Shown: positions 9,912-19,532 of the stretch, one piece after another
Position numbering within the stretch: position 1 is the stretch's first letter
Layout of the letters: every line of letters begins with the position of its first letter
Source: an uncultured Collinsella sp.
GTDB lineage: Bacteria > Actinomycetota > Coriobacteriia > Coriobacteriales > Coriobacteriaceae
Length of the DNA stretch: 64,000 bases
Assembly (NCBI GenBank): GCA_902470365.1
Contig: CABRFZ010000002.1
Coordinates: 1 to 64,000, forward strand
Reading direction: 5' to 3'
Program-made: the position numbers and the translations under genes
Notes under the pieces: generated by a model
Seen by the model: the letters and a program-made list of their open reading frames with translations, nothing else
Database searches by the model: none
What the model was told of the DNA's origin: nothing

Positions 9912-12608
9912 CTACGAGAAGTCAGCAACCTGAGCAGTCAGCGCCGCCAGGATCTCCTTGAGCTCAGCTGCACGGTCCCTCTTCTTCTGGACCACGGCAG
10001 GCGCGGCCTTGGCCACAAAGCCCTCGTTGGCGAGCGTCTTCTCGCAGCCGGCGAGCTCCTTCTGGGCCGCGGCAATCTCCTTCTCCAGGCGCGCCTTCTC
10101 GGCCGAAAGGTCAACCTTGCCCTCGAGCACCACAAAGACCTCGACGCCGCTATCGACCACGGCAATGCTCGCAGCCGGCTTCTCAACATCGGTACCCATG
10201 ACCAGCGAGGCGGTGTTGGCCAGCGGCTCGATGGTCGAGCGCAGGCTCTCGAGCTTCTCGATGTCCTCGGCACCGGCACGCACGACCACGTCGAGCTCGG
10301 CCTTGGGGCTCAAGCGATAGCGCGAACGGGTGGCGCGGGCGGCAGACACGACGGTGCGGCACAGCTCAAACGCGCGCTCGGCGTCCTCGTCGACATACTT
10401 GGCATAGTCGGCGGGCTCGGGCCACTTGGCGATCATGAGCGCCTCGGCGCGGTGCACGTTGCCCTCGGCGTCCAGATCGAGCACGCTCGCCGGCATGTTG
10501 TCCCAGATCTCCTCGGTGACAAACGGCATAAGCGGGTGCATCAGGCGAATGGAGGTGTCGAGCACAAAGATCAGGTTGCGCTGGGCCTGCAGACGGCCTT
10601 CGCCCTTCAGGCGGGCCTTGGTGACCTCGACGTACCAGTCGCAGACCTCGTTCCAGAAGAACTGCTGCACGCCGCGGGCCATATCACCAAAGGTGTAGTT
10701 CTCAATACCCTCGGTGACCATCTTCACGGCCTTTGCCAAGCGACTGAACATCCAGGCGTCGGCCGGCGTCTCCACGACGGGCTCGCCGGGCGTGTAGCCC
10801 TCCATGTTCATAAGCAGGAAGCGGCTGGCGTTCCAGATCTTGGTCACAAACGACTTGGCCTGCTCGGTGCGCGGGCTGTCGATGAGCTTCTTGGTCTTCT
10901 TGTCGATGTTCGCGTCAAACTTGACGTCCTGGTTGTTGGTGCACAGCGTCAGCAGGTTGAAGCGCATGGCGTCGGCGCCGTACATGCCAATGAGGTCCAT
11001 GGGGTCAACGCCATTGCCCTTGGACTTGGACATGCGGCTGCCGTCCTTGGCCAGGATCGTCGGGTAGATGACGACGTCCTTAAACGGCACCTCGTCCAGG
11101 AAGTACAGCGAGCTCATGACCATGCGGGCGACCCACAGCGCGATAATGTCGCGCGCGGTGACGAGCGCTGTCGTGGGGTGATGGCCCTCGAGCAGCTCCG
11201 GCTTTTGCGGCCAGCCCTGCGTGGCAAAGGTCCACAGTTGCGAGCTGAACCAGGTGTCCAGCACGTTCTCGTCCTGGTGCACGTGATGGCCGCCACACTT
11301 GGGGCACACGTCGGTGTCCTCGGTAAGGGCGTCCTCCCAGCCGCAGTCCTCGCAGTAGAACACGGGGATGCGGTGGCCCCACCACAGCTGGCGGCTGATG
11401 CACCAGTCTTTGAGGTTCTCCATCCAGGTGGTGTAGGTCTGCGTCCAGCGCGCGGGGTGGAAGGTGACCTTGCCGGAGTTGACGGCGTCGAGTGCCGGCC
11501 CCTTGAGCTTGTCGACGGCGACGAACCACTGCTCGGACAGCCACGGCTCAAGCGCGGCATCGCAACGGTAGCAGTGCATGACGGAGTGGTCGTGGTCCTC
11601 GACGTGATCTAGCAGGTCATGCTCCTCAAACCACTTGATGACGGCCTCGCGGCACTCGTCGCGGTTCATGCCGGTGAACTCGCCGTAGCCCTCGACGACT
11701 ACCGCGTGCTCATCGAAGATATTGATCTGCGGCAGGTCGTGGGCCTGACCCATGGCGTAATCGTTGGGGTCGTGGGCCGGGGTGACCTTTACAAAGCCGG
11801 AGCCAAAGTTGGCGTCGACGTGCCAATCCTCAAAGATGGGGATCTCGCGATCGACGATGGGGAGCTTGACGGTCTTACCCACAAAGGCGGCCTTCTCGGG
11901 GTCCTTCGGGGAGACGGCGACGCCCGTGTCGCCGAGCATGGTCTCGGGGCGCGTGGTGGCGACGACGATGTAGTCCTGGCCGTTGACCGGCTCGGTCAGC
12001 GGGTAGCGCAGGTGCCACAGATGGCCCTTCTCGTCCTTGTACTCGGCCTCATCGTCCGAGATGGCGGTTGTGCAGTTGGGGCACCAATTGACGATGCGCT
12101 TGCCGCGGTAGATCAGACCATCGTGGTACCAGTCGCAGAAGACCTTGCGCACGGCCTGCGCGTAGTCCTCGTCCATGGTAAAGCGCTCGTTATCGAAGTC
12201 AACGGAGCAGCCCATACGCTTGATCTGCTCGACGATGATGCCGCCGTACTCGTGGGTCCAATCCCAGCAAGCGTCGACAAACTTGTCGCGACCGATCTCT
12301 AGGCGGCTAATGCCCTCGCTCTTGAGTTTCTTGTCGACCTTGGTCTGCGTGGCGATACCGGCGTGGTCGGTGCCCAGCACCCAGCGCGTGGACTTGCCGC
12401 GCATGCGGGCCATACGGATGATGGCATCCTGGATGGAGTCGTCGGTGGCGTGACCCATGTGGAGCTTGCCGGTCACGTTGGGAGGCGGAATGGTGACGGT
12501 GCAGTCGCCCACGCCCTCACGGCGCTTGTAGTAGCCGCCGTCGAGCCACTTCTGCAGGATCGCCGGCTCGTTGGTCGACGGATCGTAGTTCTTGGGCATT
12601 TCTTCCAT
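9912..12608 (-). CDS. valS: Valine--tRNA ligase
   Basis: Charges tRNA-Val, with hydrolytic editing of misactivated threonine. The 898-residue class I synthetase carries the HIGH-type motif in PPNVTGKLHMGHA near residue 45 and MSKSKGNGVDP near residue 545. It has a zinc-ribbon-like insertion (FYCEDCGWED...CPKCGG) and a C-terminal coiled-coil arm rich in Lys/Glu. The start at 12608 has GGGAGAGAT upstream; an internal ATG nine bases later (MPKNY) is an alternative. Both flanks carry the structured elements at 9801-9883 and 12629-12744. No T-box sequence was seen. Confidence 0.97.
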   Translation of the reverse strand: MEEMPKNYDPSTNEPAILQKWLDGGYYKRREGVGDCTVTIPPPNVTGKLHMGHATDDSIQDAIIRMARMRGKSTRWVLGTDHAGIATQTKVDKKLKSEGISRLEIGRDKFVDACWDWTHEYGGIIVEQIKRMGCSVDFDNERFTMDEDYAQAVRKVFCDWYHDGLIYRGKRIVNWCPNCTTAISDDEAEYKDEKGHLWHLRYPLTEPVNGQDYIVVATTRPETMLGDTGVAVSPKDPEKAAFVGKTVKLPIVDREIPIFEDWHVDANFGSGFVKVTPAHDPNDYAMGQAHDLPQINIFDEHAVVVEGYGEFTGMNRDECREAVIKWFEEHDLLDHVEDHDHSVMHCYRCDAALEPWLSEQWFVAVDKLKGPALDAVNSGKVTFHPARWTQTYTTWMENLKDWCISRQLWWGHRIPVFYCEDCGWEDALTEDTDVCPKCGGHHVHQDENVLDTWFSSQLWTFATQGWPQKPELLEGHHPTTALVTARDIIALWVARMVMSSLYFLDEVPFKDVVIYPTILAKDGSRMSKSKGNGVDPMDLIGMYGADAMRFNLLTLCTNNQDVKFDANIDKKTKKLIDSPRTEQAKSFVTKIWNASRFLLMNMEGYTPGEPVVETPADAWMFSRLAKAVKMVTEGIENYTFGDMARGVQQFFWNEVCDWYVEVTKARLKGEGRLQAQRNLIFVLDTSIRLMHPLMPFVTEEIWDNMPASVLDLDAEGNVHRAEALMIAKWPEPADYAKYVDEDAERAFELCRTVVSAARATRSRYRLSPKAELDVVVRAGAEDIEKLESLRSTIEPLANTASLVMGTDVEKPAASIAVVDSGVEVFVVLEGKVDLSAEKARLEKEIAAAQKELAGCEKTLANEGFVAKAAPAVVQKKRDRAAELKEILAALTAQVADFS

Positions 12609-12628
12609 ATATCTCTCCCTGTCCCGCC

Positions 12629-12744
12629 GGGGAGGAATGTAGGCCCGATTTTCGCTCGGTCAGGTCCTGGGCTCGCTCGAAGACCACATTAAGTGGTCTT
12701 CGGCTCGTGCGGAATCTACGAAAATCGGGCCTACATTCCTCCCC
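12629..12744 (-). other. Structured element B in valS leader (perfect 26 bp arms)
   Basis: The perfect 26 bp arms at 12629-12654 and 12719-12744 end about 20 bases from the valS start. Inside is a second perfect hairpin CGAAGACCAC-TTAAT-GTGGTCTTCG on the minus strand (12678-12702), preceded by TTCCGCACGAG and followed by GCCCAGGACCTGACCG. This order of motifs matches element A at 9801-9883. It may act as a 5' regulatory structure of valS. Confidence 0.65.
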
Positions 12745-12838
12745 TTAGGTATCGATTACTTCAGTCTGTAATGACTTTGCTGAGGCTTAAACAAACACAC
12801 AGAATAACACAGGTAGTTGGGGTTATTGCGCATATATA

Positions 12839-12874
12839 AAATAGCCTCCGACCGCGGGTGGTCAGAGGCTATTT
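12839..12874 (-). terminator. clpX terminator
   Basis: AAATAGCCTC and GAGGCTATTT form the outer stem with GACC/GGTC inside. The minus-strand side ends in ATTTTATATAT, about 20 bases after the clpX stop. Confidence 0.75.
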
Positions 12875-12895
12875 GCAAACACGTTTTAGGCTGGT

Positions 12896-14302
12896 TTACC
12901 CGTAGATGCGCTGGGGTTGTTCTTCGCCCTTTACGGAGGCTTCGGTCACGATGACCTTGGAAACACCCTCCTCGCTGGGAAGATCGAACATCGTCTGCTG
13001 CAGCACGTCCTCGCAGATGGAGCGCAGGCCGCGGGCGCCGGTCTTGCGGGCAAGCGCCATGCGGGCGATCTCATGCAGGGCGGCGTCCTCAAACTCAAGC
13101 TCAACGTCCTCGAGCTGGAACATCTTACGGTACTGACGCACCACGGCGTTCTTGGGCTCGGTCAGGATCGACACCAGGTCGTCTTCGTCGAGCGCCTGCG
13201 TCTGGGTGACGACGGGCGTACGGCCCACGAACTCGGGGATCATGCCAAAGGCGTTAAGGTCCTGCGGGAGCACCTGGCGCAGCAGGTCGTTCTCGTCGAC
13301 CGAGGTGGGGCCGGCGATCTCGGAGTTAAAGCCCACGCCCTTGTTGCCCACACGGTCGGCAATGATCTTGTCCAGACCCACAAAGGCACCGCCGCAGATG
13401 AACAGAATGTTGGTCGTGTCAATCTGCAGCAGCTCCTGCTGGGGATGCTTGCGGCCGCCGGTGGGCGGAACGCTTGCCACCGTGCCCTCAAGAATCTTAA
13501 GCAGCGCCTGCTGAACGCCCTCGCCCGAAACGTCGCGGGTAATGGAGAGGTTCTCTGCCTTGCGGGCGATCTTGTCGATCTCGTCCACGTAGATAATGCC
13601 GACCTGCGCGCGCTCAATATCGCCATCGGCGGCATTGATGAGCTTGAGCAGGATGTTCTCCACGTCCTCACCCACGTAACCAGCCTCGGTGAGCGCGGTG
13701 GCGTCGGCGATGGCAAACGGAACTTCGAGGATGCGCGCAAGCGTCTGGGCGAGCAGGGTCTTGCCGGTACCGGTGGGACCGAGCAGCAAAATGTTGGACT
13801 TGGCGAGCTCCACCTCGTCCATATCATCGTCGAGCTGCGAGTCCAAGCCGTCGTCAAAGGCCGAAAGCGCAGCGCCGCCCTCGATGACGCGGCGATAGTG
13901 ATTGTACACGGCAACCGACATGGCGCGCTTGGCGTCCTCCTGGCCCATGACATAGGCCGAAAGCTCGTCATAGATCTCGTGCGGCGTCGGCACATGCGTA
14001 ATGACCTGACGGTCGTCCTCGAGCTCAAAACCCTCGGTCTCGGGGTCCACGGCGGGCTGGGATGCAGCCTGGCCGTGATCGTTGAGGAAGCCCGGCAGCT
14101 TGCCGTTGCGGGCTGCGTCCATAAAGTCCGAAGCCAGCGACTCCTCCAAGATCTCGGAGCAGGCGGCGACGCACTCGTCACAGATAAAGATATTGGTCGG
14201 ACCCTTAACAAGGCGACGAACCTGTCCCTGCTCTTTTCCGCAGAAGGAGCAGCGAATGGGGTTGCCGTTCTCGTCGAAGTTGTCCTGCATGTTACCGGCC
14301 AT
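12896..14302 (-). CDS. clpX: ATP-dependent Clp protease ATP-binding subunit ClpX
   Basis: AAA+ unfoldase that feeds proteins to ClpP. The 468-residue protein has the N-terminal zinc-binding domain (CSFCGK...CDEC), Walker A GPTGTGKT, the pore loop GYVGED, Walker B IIYVDEIDKIA and the C-terminal small domain. A linker of about 60 acidic residues around positions 50-110 is somewhat longer than usual. The start at 14302 lies one base after the clpP stop; an internal ATG four codons later (MQDNF) is an alternative. It is co-transcribed with clpP. Confidence 0.97.
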   Translation of the reverse strand: MAGNMQDNFDENGNPIRCSFCGKEQGQVRRLVKGPTNIFICDECVAACSEILEESLASDFMDAARNGKLPGFLNDHGQAASQPAVDPETEGFELEDDRQVITHVPTPHEIYDELSAYVMGQEDAKRAMSVAVYNHYRRVIEGGAALSAFDDGLDSQLDDDMDEVELAKSNILLLGPTGTGKTLLAQTLARILEVPFAIADATALTEAGYVGEDVENILLKLINAADGDIERAQVGIIYVDEIDKIARKAENLSITRDVSGEGVQQALLKILEGTVASVPPTGGRKHPQQELLQIDTTNILFICGGAFVGLDKIIADRVGNKGVGFNSEIAGPTSVDENDLLRQVLPQDLNAFGMIPEFVGRTPVVTQTQALDEDDLVSILTEPKNAVVRQYRKMFQLEDVELEFEDAALHEIARMALARKTGARGLRSICEDVLQQTMFDLPSEEGVSKVIVTEASVKGEEQPQRIYG

Positions 14303-14303
14303 C

Positions 14304-14930
14304 CTAGGCGTCCTTCGAGGCGAGGTCGCGCGAGGTGACGATACGGTCGATCAGGCCGTAGTCGAGGGCCTCGGTAGCGGTCAGGTAGTTGTCGCGCTCG
14401 GTATCGGCCTGGACTTTCTCGATGGGCTGGCCCGATGCGTCGGACAGGATCTGGTTGAGCTCGCGACGAGTCTTCTTGATCTCCTCGGCCACGATCTCGA
14501 TCTCGGTCTGCTGGCCCTGGGCACCGCCGCTGGGCTGGTGAATCATAACCTTGGAATGCGGCAGGCAGAAGCGCTTGCCCTTGGCGCCGGCCGAAAGCAG
14601 CACGGCGGCCATAGACGCCGCCATACCCACGCAAATGGTGGAGACCTGCGGCTTAATGAAGTTCATAGTGTCCAGAATCGCTAGGCCGGAGTAGACCTCG
14701 CCACCGGGCGAATTGATGTAGAGCGAGATATCCTTCTCGGCATCCTGGCTCTCAAGATGCAGCAACTGGGCAACGACCAGGTTGGCACTGACGGAGTTAA
14801 TCTCCTCGCCCAAGAAGATGATTCGGTCGTTGAGCAGGCGCGAATAGATATCGTAGCTGCGCTCGCCGCGCGGCGTCTGCTCGATAACGTATGGCACGAG
14901 GGCGGAATCGAACTTAGCGATCATACGCAT
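14304..14930 (-). CDS. clpP: ATP-dependent Clp protease proteolytic subunit ClpP
   Basis: Serine protease subunit of the Clp complex. The catalytic Ser lies in GMAASMAAVLLSAG, His in MIHQPSGGAQG and Asp in the region DRDNYLT/TEALDYG. It is about 208 residues from the start chosen. Three ATG codons lie close together (14936, 14930, 14924). The one at 14930 has AAGAGAG at suitable spacing and the one at 14924 has GGAG, so the exact N-terminus is uncertain by a few residues. It lies between tig and clpX, the classic order. Confidence 0.95.
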   Translation of the reverse strand: MRMIAKFDSALVPYVIEQTPRGERSYDIYSRLLNDRIIFLGEEINSVSANLVVAQLLHLESQDAEKDISLYINSPGGEVYSGLAILDTMNFIKPQVSTICVGMAASMAAVLLSAGAKGKRFCLPHSKVMIHQPSGGAQGQQTEIEIVAEEIKKTRRELNQILSDASGQPIEKVQADTERDNYLTATEALDYGLIDRIVTSRDLASKDA

Positions 14931-14970
14931 CTCCATTTCTCTCTTGCGGACCAAATTGGTTCTAGATAAA

Positions 14971-15011
14971 CGTACGGTGCCCGCATGCTATGCATTGGCT
15001 GGCACCGTACG
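14971..15011 (-). terminator. Hairpin after trigger factor gene
   Basis: An 11 bp perfect stem CGTACGGTGCC (14971-14981) / GGCACCGTACG (15001-15011). On the minus strand it is followed by a short TTTATC. It separates tig from clpP. Confidence 0.55.
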
Positions 15012-15087
15012 AAGCAACCGGATAACCGGTGTATAACTTTACCCCATCACGGGCGCACCCATGCGCTCGCGGGCAAGGTGGCGAGAA

Positions 15088-16386
15088 TTACTCGGCGTCC
15101 TTGGCGGTCTCGTCGACCTCGGTCACCTTGGCGTTCTCGACCAGGTGGTCGACGGCCTTGGAGCGACGGATGGACTCGCGGACGGCAGGCATGCGGCCAT
15201 CGGCGATGAACTCGGCCTTGGAAGCCTCGACGTCCTTGACGCCGGCCTTCTCGAACTCGGCGTTGATGTCGTCCTCGGTGACCTCGATCTTGAGCTCACG
15301 GGCGAGGGCGTCGAGCGCCAGGGACTCACGGGCAACGTCGTTGGCCTGCTTGTGCAGGTCGCCAATGAACTGCTCCATGGTCAGGCCGGAAGCGGGCAGC
15401 CAGGTGTCCAGCGTCATGCCGCGGGCAGCGAGGTTGGACAGGAAGTTCTGGCCAAGCTCCTCAAAGACGGACTGCTCGTAGTCGGCGTCCATCTCGTCGA
15501 GCTGCAGGCGCTCGGCGAGAGCGGAGACGCAACGGTTCTCCTTCTCGGCCGGGAGGCGGGAAGCCTTGTCCTGCTCGATCTCGATCTTGATGGCGTCGCG
15601 CATGGCGTCGATGCTGTCGAAGCCAAAGTCGGACTTGACGAGCTCATCGGTGAGCTCCGGGGTGTTGCGGACCTTGATGCCCTTGACGGTGACCTCGACG
15701 GTGTGGGTCTCGGCTTCCTCGCCCTCCTCGACCTCGTCGGTCCAGGTGACGGACTTGACGTCGTCAACGTTAGCGCCGATCAGGGCCTCGTTGAACTCCT
15801 TGGGGTTGCTGTCACTGCCGGCGATGAGCATGCGGCCCTCGGCGGCGAAGTTGTCGGCGTTCTCGACGGCCTTGAGGTCGACGGTGACGTAGTCCTCGGC
15901 CTCGACGGCGCGACCCTCGACGTCCTCGAAGGTGGCACGGTAGTTGAGGAGCATCTCGACCTGGTTGTTGATCTCGGACTCGGTGACCTCCGCAGGGGGC
16001 ATCTCGATCTCGACGGCGTCGAAGGAGGAGAGCTCAGCGGCGGGACGCAGGGAGAACTCGACGGTGTAGGTGTAGTCCTCGTGATCCTTGGCGAGGTCGA
16101 GCTCCTTGTAGTCACCGCTCTTGGTGGGGACGATGTCCAGCTCGTTGAGGACGGCGGGCTCGTTGGCGGCGATCAGGTCGTTGGTGGCCTGAGCGAGGGT
16201 AGCCTCGGCGCCAAGAGCGGAGTCGATGACCGGACGGGGGGCCTTGCCGGCGCGGAAGCCCGGGAAGCGATACTTCTTGGCGGTGTCCTTGTAGGCCTTC
16301 TTGATCGCGGCGTCGACGTCGGCGGCCGGGATGGTGACCGTAGCGGTGAGCTTGGCGTCCTTGACGTCAGAAGCGGTGATGTTCAA
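15088..16386 (-). CDS. tig: Trigger factor
   Basis: Ribosome-associated chaperone and peptidyl-prolyl isomerase. The ribosome-docking motif GFRAGKAPRPVI is present near residue 45, followed by a divergent FKBP-like domain and a C-terminal helical arm domain; the tail is acidic. A strong AGGAGG site at about 16393-16398 points to a TTG start at 16386 (MNITASD) or GTG at 16389. A further in-frame ATG at 16401 would place AGGAGG inside the coding region. It lies downstream of tRNA-Leu on the same strand. Confidence 0.93.
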   Translation of the reverse strand: MNITASDVKDAKLTATVTIPAADVDAAIKKAYKDTAKKYRFPGFRAGKAPRPVIDSALGAEATLAQATNDLIAANEPAVLNELDIVPTKSGDYKELDLAKDHEDYTYTVEFSLRPAAELSSFDAVEIEMPPAEVTESEINNQVEMLLNYRATFEDVEGRAVEAEDYVTVDLKAVENADNFAAEGRMLIAGSDSNPKEFNEALIGANVDDVKSVTWTDEVEEGEEAETHTVEVTVKGIKVRNTPELTDELVKSDFGFDSIDAMRDAIKIEIEQDKASRLPAEKENRCVSALAERLQLDEMDADYEQSVFEELGQNFLSNLAARGMTLDTWLPASGLTMEQFIGDLHKQANDVARESLALDALARELKIEVTEDDINAEFEKAGVKDVEASKAEFIADGRMPAVRESIRRSKAVDHLVENAKVTEVDETAKDAE

Positions 16387-16479
16387 CACGTTCCTCCTCA
16401 TACTGCCCAGCTTATCTGAGGTGCTGGTACCTTTATGCAACAAGCGTCGCGAGGGCATAAGCCGACGCGGGTGCGTTGG

Positions 16480-16560
16480 TGCGGGCGAAAGGACTCGAAC
16501 CTTCACGGGAATCCCACCAGAACCTAAATCTGGCGCGTCTACCAATTCCGCCACGCCCGC
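16480..16560 (-). tRNA. tRNA-Leu (anticodon TAG)
   Basis: A complete cloverleaf: acceptor stem GCGGGCG/CGCCCGC, D-arm GCGGAATTGGTAGACGC, anticodon stem-loop CCAGATTTAGGTTCTGG with TAG, a short variable arm, T-arm GGTTCGAGTCC, and discriminator A. The CCA end is encoded at 16477-16479. Confidence 0.95.
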
Positions 16561-16646
16561 ATGAGCGCACAGACTAGGAATGATAGCAGATACGGGCGAC
16601 ATACGCACGCACACGTTTTACAGGCTCACGACCTCACCACGAGTGC

Positions 16647-16675
16647 AAAAGGCGGGGCGAGTTGCCCCACCCCGC
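16647..16675 (-). terminator. Terminator of the molybdenum hydroxylase operon
   Basis: A GCGGGG/CCCCGC stem with an inner GGGGC/GCCCC alternative is followed on the minus strand by TTTTGC. It lies 26 bases after the stop codon of the gene ending at 16701. Confidence 0.65.
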
Positions 16676-16700
16676 AAATTACGACTTGTTCGCTGACCCG

Positions 16701-19532
16701 CTACTCCCCCAGCAGGGCCTTCTCGGGCGTGATGGGCAGCGAGCGAACCTGATGGCCGGTGGCGTGCGCCACGGCCGAAGCCACGGCAGCGAGCGGCGTG
16801 TTGATGACGACCTCGCCGATCGACTTGGCGCCAAACGGGCCCGTCGGCTCGTAGCTCGGCTCAAAGGCCACGCGAATGCTGCCGATATCCAGGCGCGTGG
16901 GCAGCTTGTAGCTCATAAAGTTGCCGGTGCGCAGGCGGCCGCGGTCATCATGCTCAACGATCTCGTAGAGCGCGTGACCGATACCCTGGGCAATGCCGCC
17001 CTCGGCCTGAACGCGCGCGAGCGCCTCGTTGATCACGGTGCCGCAGTCGACGGCCGCCGCATAGTCCACCACAGTCACCTTGCCGGTGGCCTTGTCGACC
17101 TCGACCTCGGCAATGCCGGCCATAAACGGCGGAGGCGAAACGGGCAGGCAGGCAGAGGCGTGCGAGGTGAGCGCGTCGCCGCCCGCGATGTTCTTGACAC
17201 ACAGGTTGGCAAAGTCGCGCAGCGTAAGGTAGCGACCGCGCTCGCGCGCGGCGCGCTCGTCGGACAGACGCACGTACTGGCCATCGAAGACCACGTCGGC
17301 GGCATCCACATCCCACATCTGGGCTGCCTTGGCGCAAATCTTCTCGCGCAGCTCGGTCGCGGCGTTCTTGGCGGCAAGGCCCGTCACGTACGTGCCCGAG
17401 CTCGCGTACGAGCCGGCATCAAACGGCGACACGTCGGTGTCCACGCCGCGCACCACAATGAGCGAGCTCTCCACGCCCAGCTCCTCGGCGGCAATCTGCG
17501 CCAGGATCGTGTCGACGCCCATGCCGTTATCGGTGGCGCCGGTGCCGATGGTAATGAATCCATCCTCTTCCAGGCGCATGTCGATGCCGGCGATGTCCAC
17601 GTTGGAGATGCCTGAGCCCTGCATGGTGAGCGCGCAGCCCAGAGCACGCACGCGATCGCCCAGGTCAACGGCCAGCGGCTTGTCGCGCCAGCCGATCATG
17701 TCCATTGCGCGCAGCAGGCAGCGGTCGAGCGCGCAGGCGTTGAGTTTCTCGTTGTAGTACTGCGGCATGATCTCGCCCTCGCGCACGATGTTCTTAAGGC
17801 GCAGGTCGGCGGGATCCACGTGCAGCATGTCGGCGAGCTCGTTGACGGCGCTCTCCACGGCAAACTGGCCCTGGGTGGCACCGTAGCCGCGATACGCGCC
17901 GCCGCGGTTGGTGTTGGTGTAGACGGCGTCCCAGCTAAAGCGGCTCGCCTTCACGTGATTGTAGATGGGCAGGCTCTTGTGGCCCGAAAGGCCGATCGTC
18001 GTGGTGGCATGCTCGCCATACGCACCGGCGTTGGACAGCGTATGCAGGTCGATGGCTGTGATGGTGCCGTCGTTCATGGCGCCTAGCTTAACGGTCATCT
18101 GCATCTGGTGACGCGAGTTGCCCGCGGTGATGGTCTCCTCGCGGGTGTAGCAGCAATAGCTCGGACGGCCGGTCTGCTGGGTGACGAACGCCACGAAGAT
18201 CTCGCAGCAGCCTGTCTGCTTGGAGCCAAAGCCGCCACCGATGCGCGGCTTAATGACCTGCACCTGCGACTGCGGAATGTCGAGCGACTGAGCGACCATG
18301 CGGCGCACGTGGAAGGGCACCTGCGTAGAGGTGGTCACCGAGATGCGCCCGAACGCGTCGGTCGTCGCGAAGGCGCGGAAGGTCTCCATGGGCGCGGTCT
18401 GCGTAGCCTGGCTGGTGTAGGTGCGGGTGAAGACGATGTCACTCTGGGCGAAGGCCTCGTCCAAGTCGCCAAAATCGCTGGTACCGCTGCACACCAGGTT
18501 GCGAGCAATGTCGCCGCCCTGCGGGAACATAAAGGTCACGTCGCCCTCGGGGTGGACCACGATGTCGTTATCGAGCGCCTGGGTAAAGTCGAGCAGCGGC
18601 TCGAGCACCTCATAGTCGACCTTGATGAGCTTGAGCGCCTTGTCGGCGGCCTCCTCGGTCTCGGCGGCGACGATCGCCACCTCCTCGTTTTGGTAACGGA
18701 CGAGGTTCTCGAGGATCAGGCGGTCGTAGGGACTCGGCTGCGGATAGCTCTGGCCGGCAATGGTAAAGCGACGCTTGGGCACGTCCTCGTAGGTGTAGAC
18801 GCCCACGACGCCGGGTACCTTCAGGGCGCGCGACGTATCGATGGAGCGGATCTTGGCGCGGGCATACGGGCTGCGCTTGAGCTTAACGATCAGGGCGCCG
18901 GCGGGCACCATGTCGCCCGTGTAGACGGGACGACCCTCGAGCAGCGCCTTCGAGTCCTTCTTGGGCTGCTTGTGGGTGATCTGCTTGTAGGAGACGCCGT
19001 CGCAGCTGGTGTCGTTGACGGGCAGCTCGGGCATCTCGAAGCCTACCTGCACGCCGGACTCGTTGAGGAAGCGGACGATGGCGCGCAGCTGGCTCTCGTA
19101 GCCGCTGCAGCGGCAGAGGTTGCCGGCCAGCTGGCGCGACAGCTCCTCGCGCGTGGCAACGAGGCTTGGGTCCTCCTTGGCAGCACGGGCAAGCGCCAGC
19201 ACGTTCATGATGAGGCCGGGGGCGCAAAAACCGCACTGCTCGGCACCTTCGGCAGCCATCGCACGGGCCAGTGCCTCGGACTCGGTCTTGAGGCCCTCAA
19301 GCGTGGTGATGGTACGACCCTCGACGCGCGCCGCGGGAACCGAGCAACTCAGCACCGGGTCGCCGTCGAGCCACACCGTGCACAGGCCGCAGTTGGTGGT
19401 CTCACAGGCGCAGCGCACCGACGCGCAACCCTGCTCGCGCAAAAGCGCAAAGAGCATGGTGTCGGGGGCAATCTGGACCTTGACCTTACGGCCGTTGAGC
19501 GTAAAGGAAAGATCGATGAGTTTGGCAGCCAT
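16701..19532 (-). CDS. Xanthine dehydrogenase-family molybdenum hydroxylase, fused Fe-S and Mo subunits
   Basis: A 943-residue cytoplasmic molybdoenzyme that probably hydroxylates a purine or another N-heterocycle. Residues 1-160 hold two [2Fe-2S] clusters: the plant-type CACETTNCGLC and the helical CGFCAPG...NLCRCSGYE. After a linker comes the molybdopterin-binding domain, with GGGFGSKQ near residue 435 and the likely catalytic Glu in SIGEVVINTP near the C-terminus. The FAD subunit is a separate gene upstream; its stop and this start overlap (TAATG). Fusion of the small and large subunits with FAD left separate is one of several known arrangements. Selenium genes elsewhere in the window make a selenium-dependent hydroxylase possible but unproven. 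Confidence 0.9.
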   Translation of the reverse strand: MAAKLIDLSFTLNGRKVKVQIAPDTMLFALLREQGCASVRCACETTNCGLCTVWLDGDPVLSCSVPAARVEGRTITTLEGLKTESEALARAMAAEGAEQCGFCAPGLIMNVLALARAAKEDPSLVATREELSRQLAGNLCRCSGYESQLRAIVRFLNESGVQVGFEMPELPVNDTSCDGVSYKQITHKQPKKDSKALLEGRPVYTGDMVPAGALIVKLKRSPYARAKIRSIDTSRALKVPGVVGVYTYEDVPKRRFTIAGQSYPQPSPYDRLILENLVRYQNEEVAIVAAETEEAADKALKLIKVDYEVLEPLLDFTQALDNDIVVHPEGDVTFMFPQGGDIARNLVCSGTSDFGDLDEAFAQSDIVFTRTYTSQATQTAPMETFRAFATTDAFGRISVTTSTQVPFHVRRMVAQSLDIPQSQVQVIKPRIGGGFGSKQTGCCEIFVAFVTQQTGRPSYCCYTREETITAGNSRHQMQMTVKLGAMNDGTITAIDLHTLSNAGAYGEHATTTIGLSGHKSLPIYNHVKASRFSWDAVYTNTNRGGAYRGYGATQGQFAVESAVNELADMLHVDPADLRLKNIVREGEIMPQYYNEKLNACALDRCLLRAMDMIGWRDKPLAVDLGDRVRALGCALTMQGSGISNVDIAGIDMRLEEDGFITIGTGATDNGMGVDTILAQIAAEELGVESSLIVVRGVDTDVSPFDAGSYASSGTYVTGLAAKNAATELREKICAKAAQMWDVDAADVVFDGQYVRLSDERAARERGRYLTLRDFANLCVKNIAGGDALTSHASACLPVSPPPFMAGIAEVEVDKATGKVTVVDYAAAVDCGTVINEALARVQAEGGIAQGIGHALYEIVEHDDRGRLRTGNFMSYKLPTRLDIGSIRVAFEPSYEPTGPFGAKSIGEVVINTPLAAVASAVAHATGHQVRSLPITPEKALLGE

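Noticed and set aside
12609..12895. T-box riboswitch upstream of valS (and likewise of thrS at 2041-2277)
   Set aside because: The conserved T-box sequence (AGGGTGGNACCGCG) is not present in either leader; the valS leader has a different nested hairpin.
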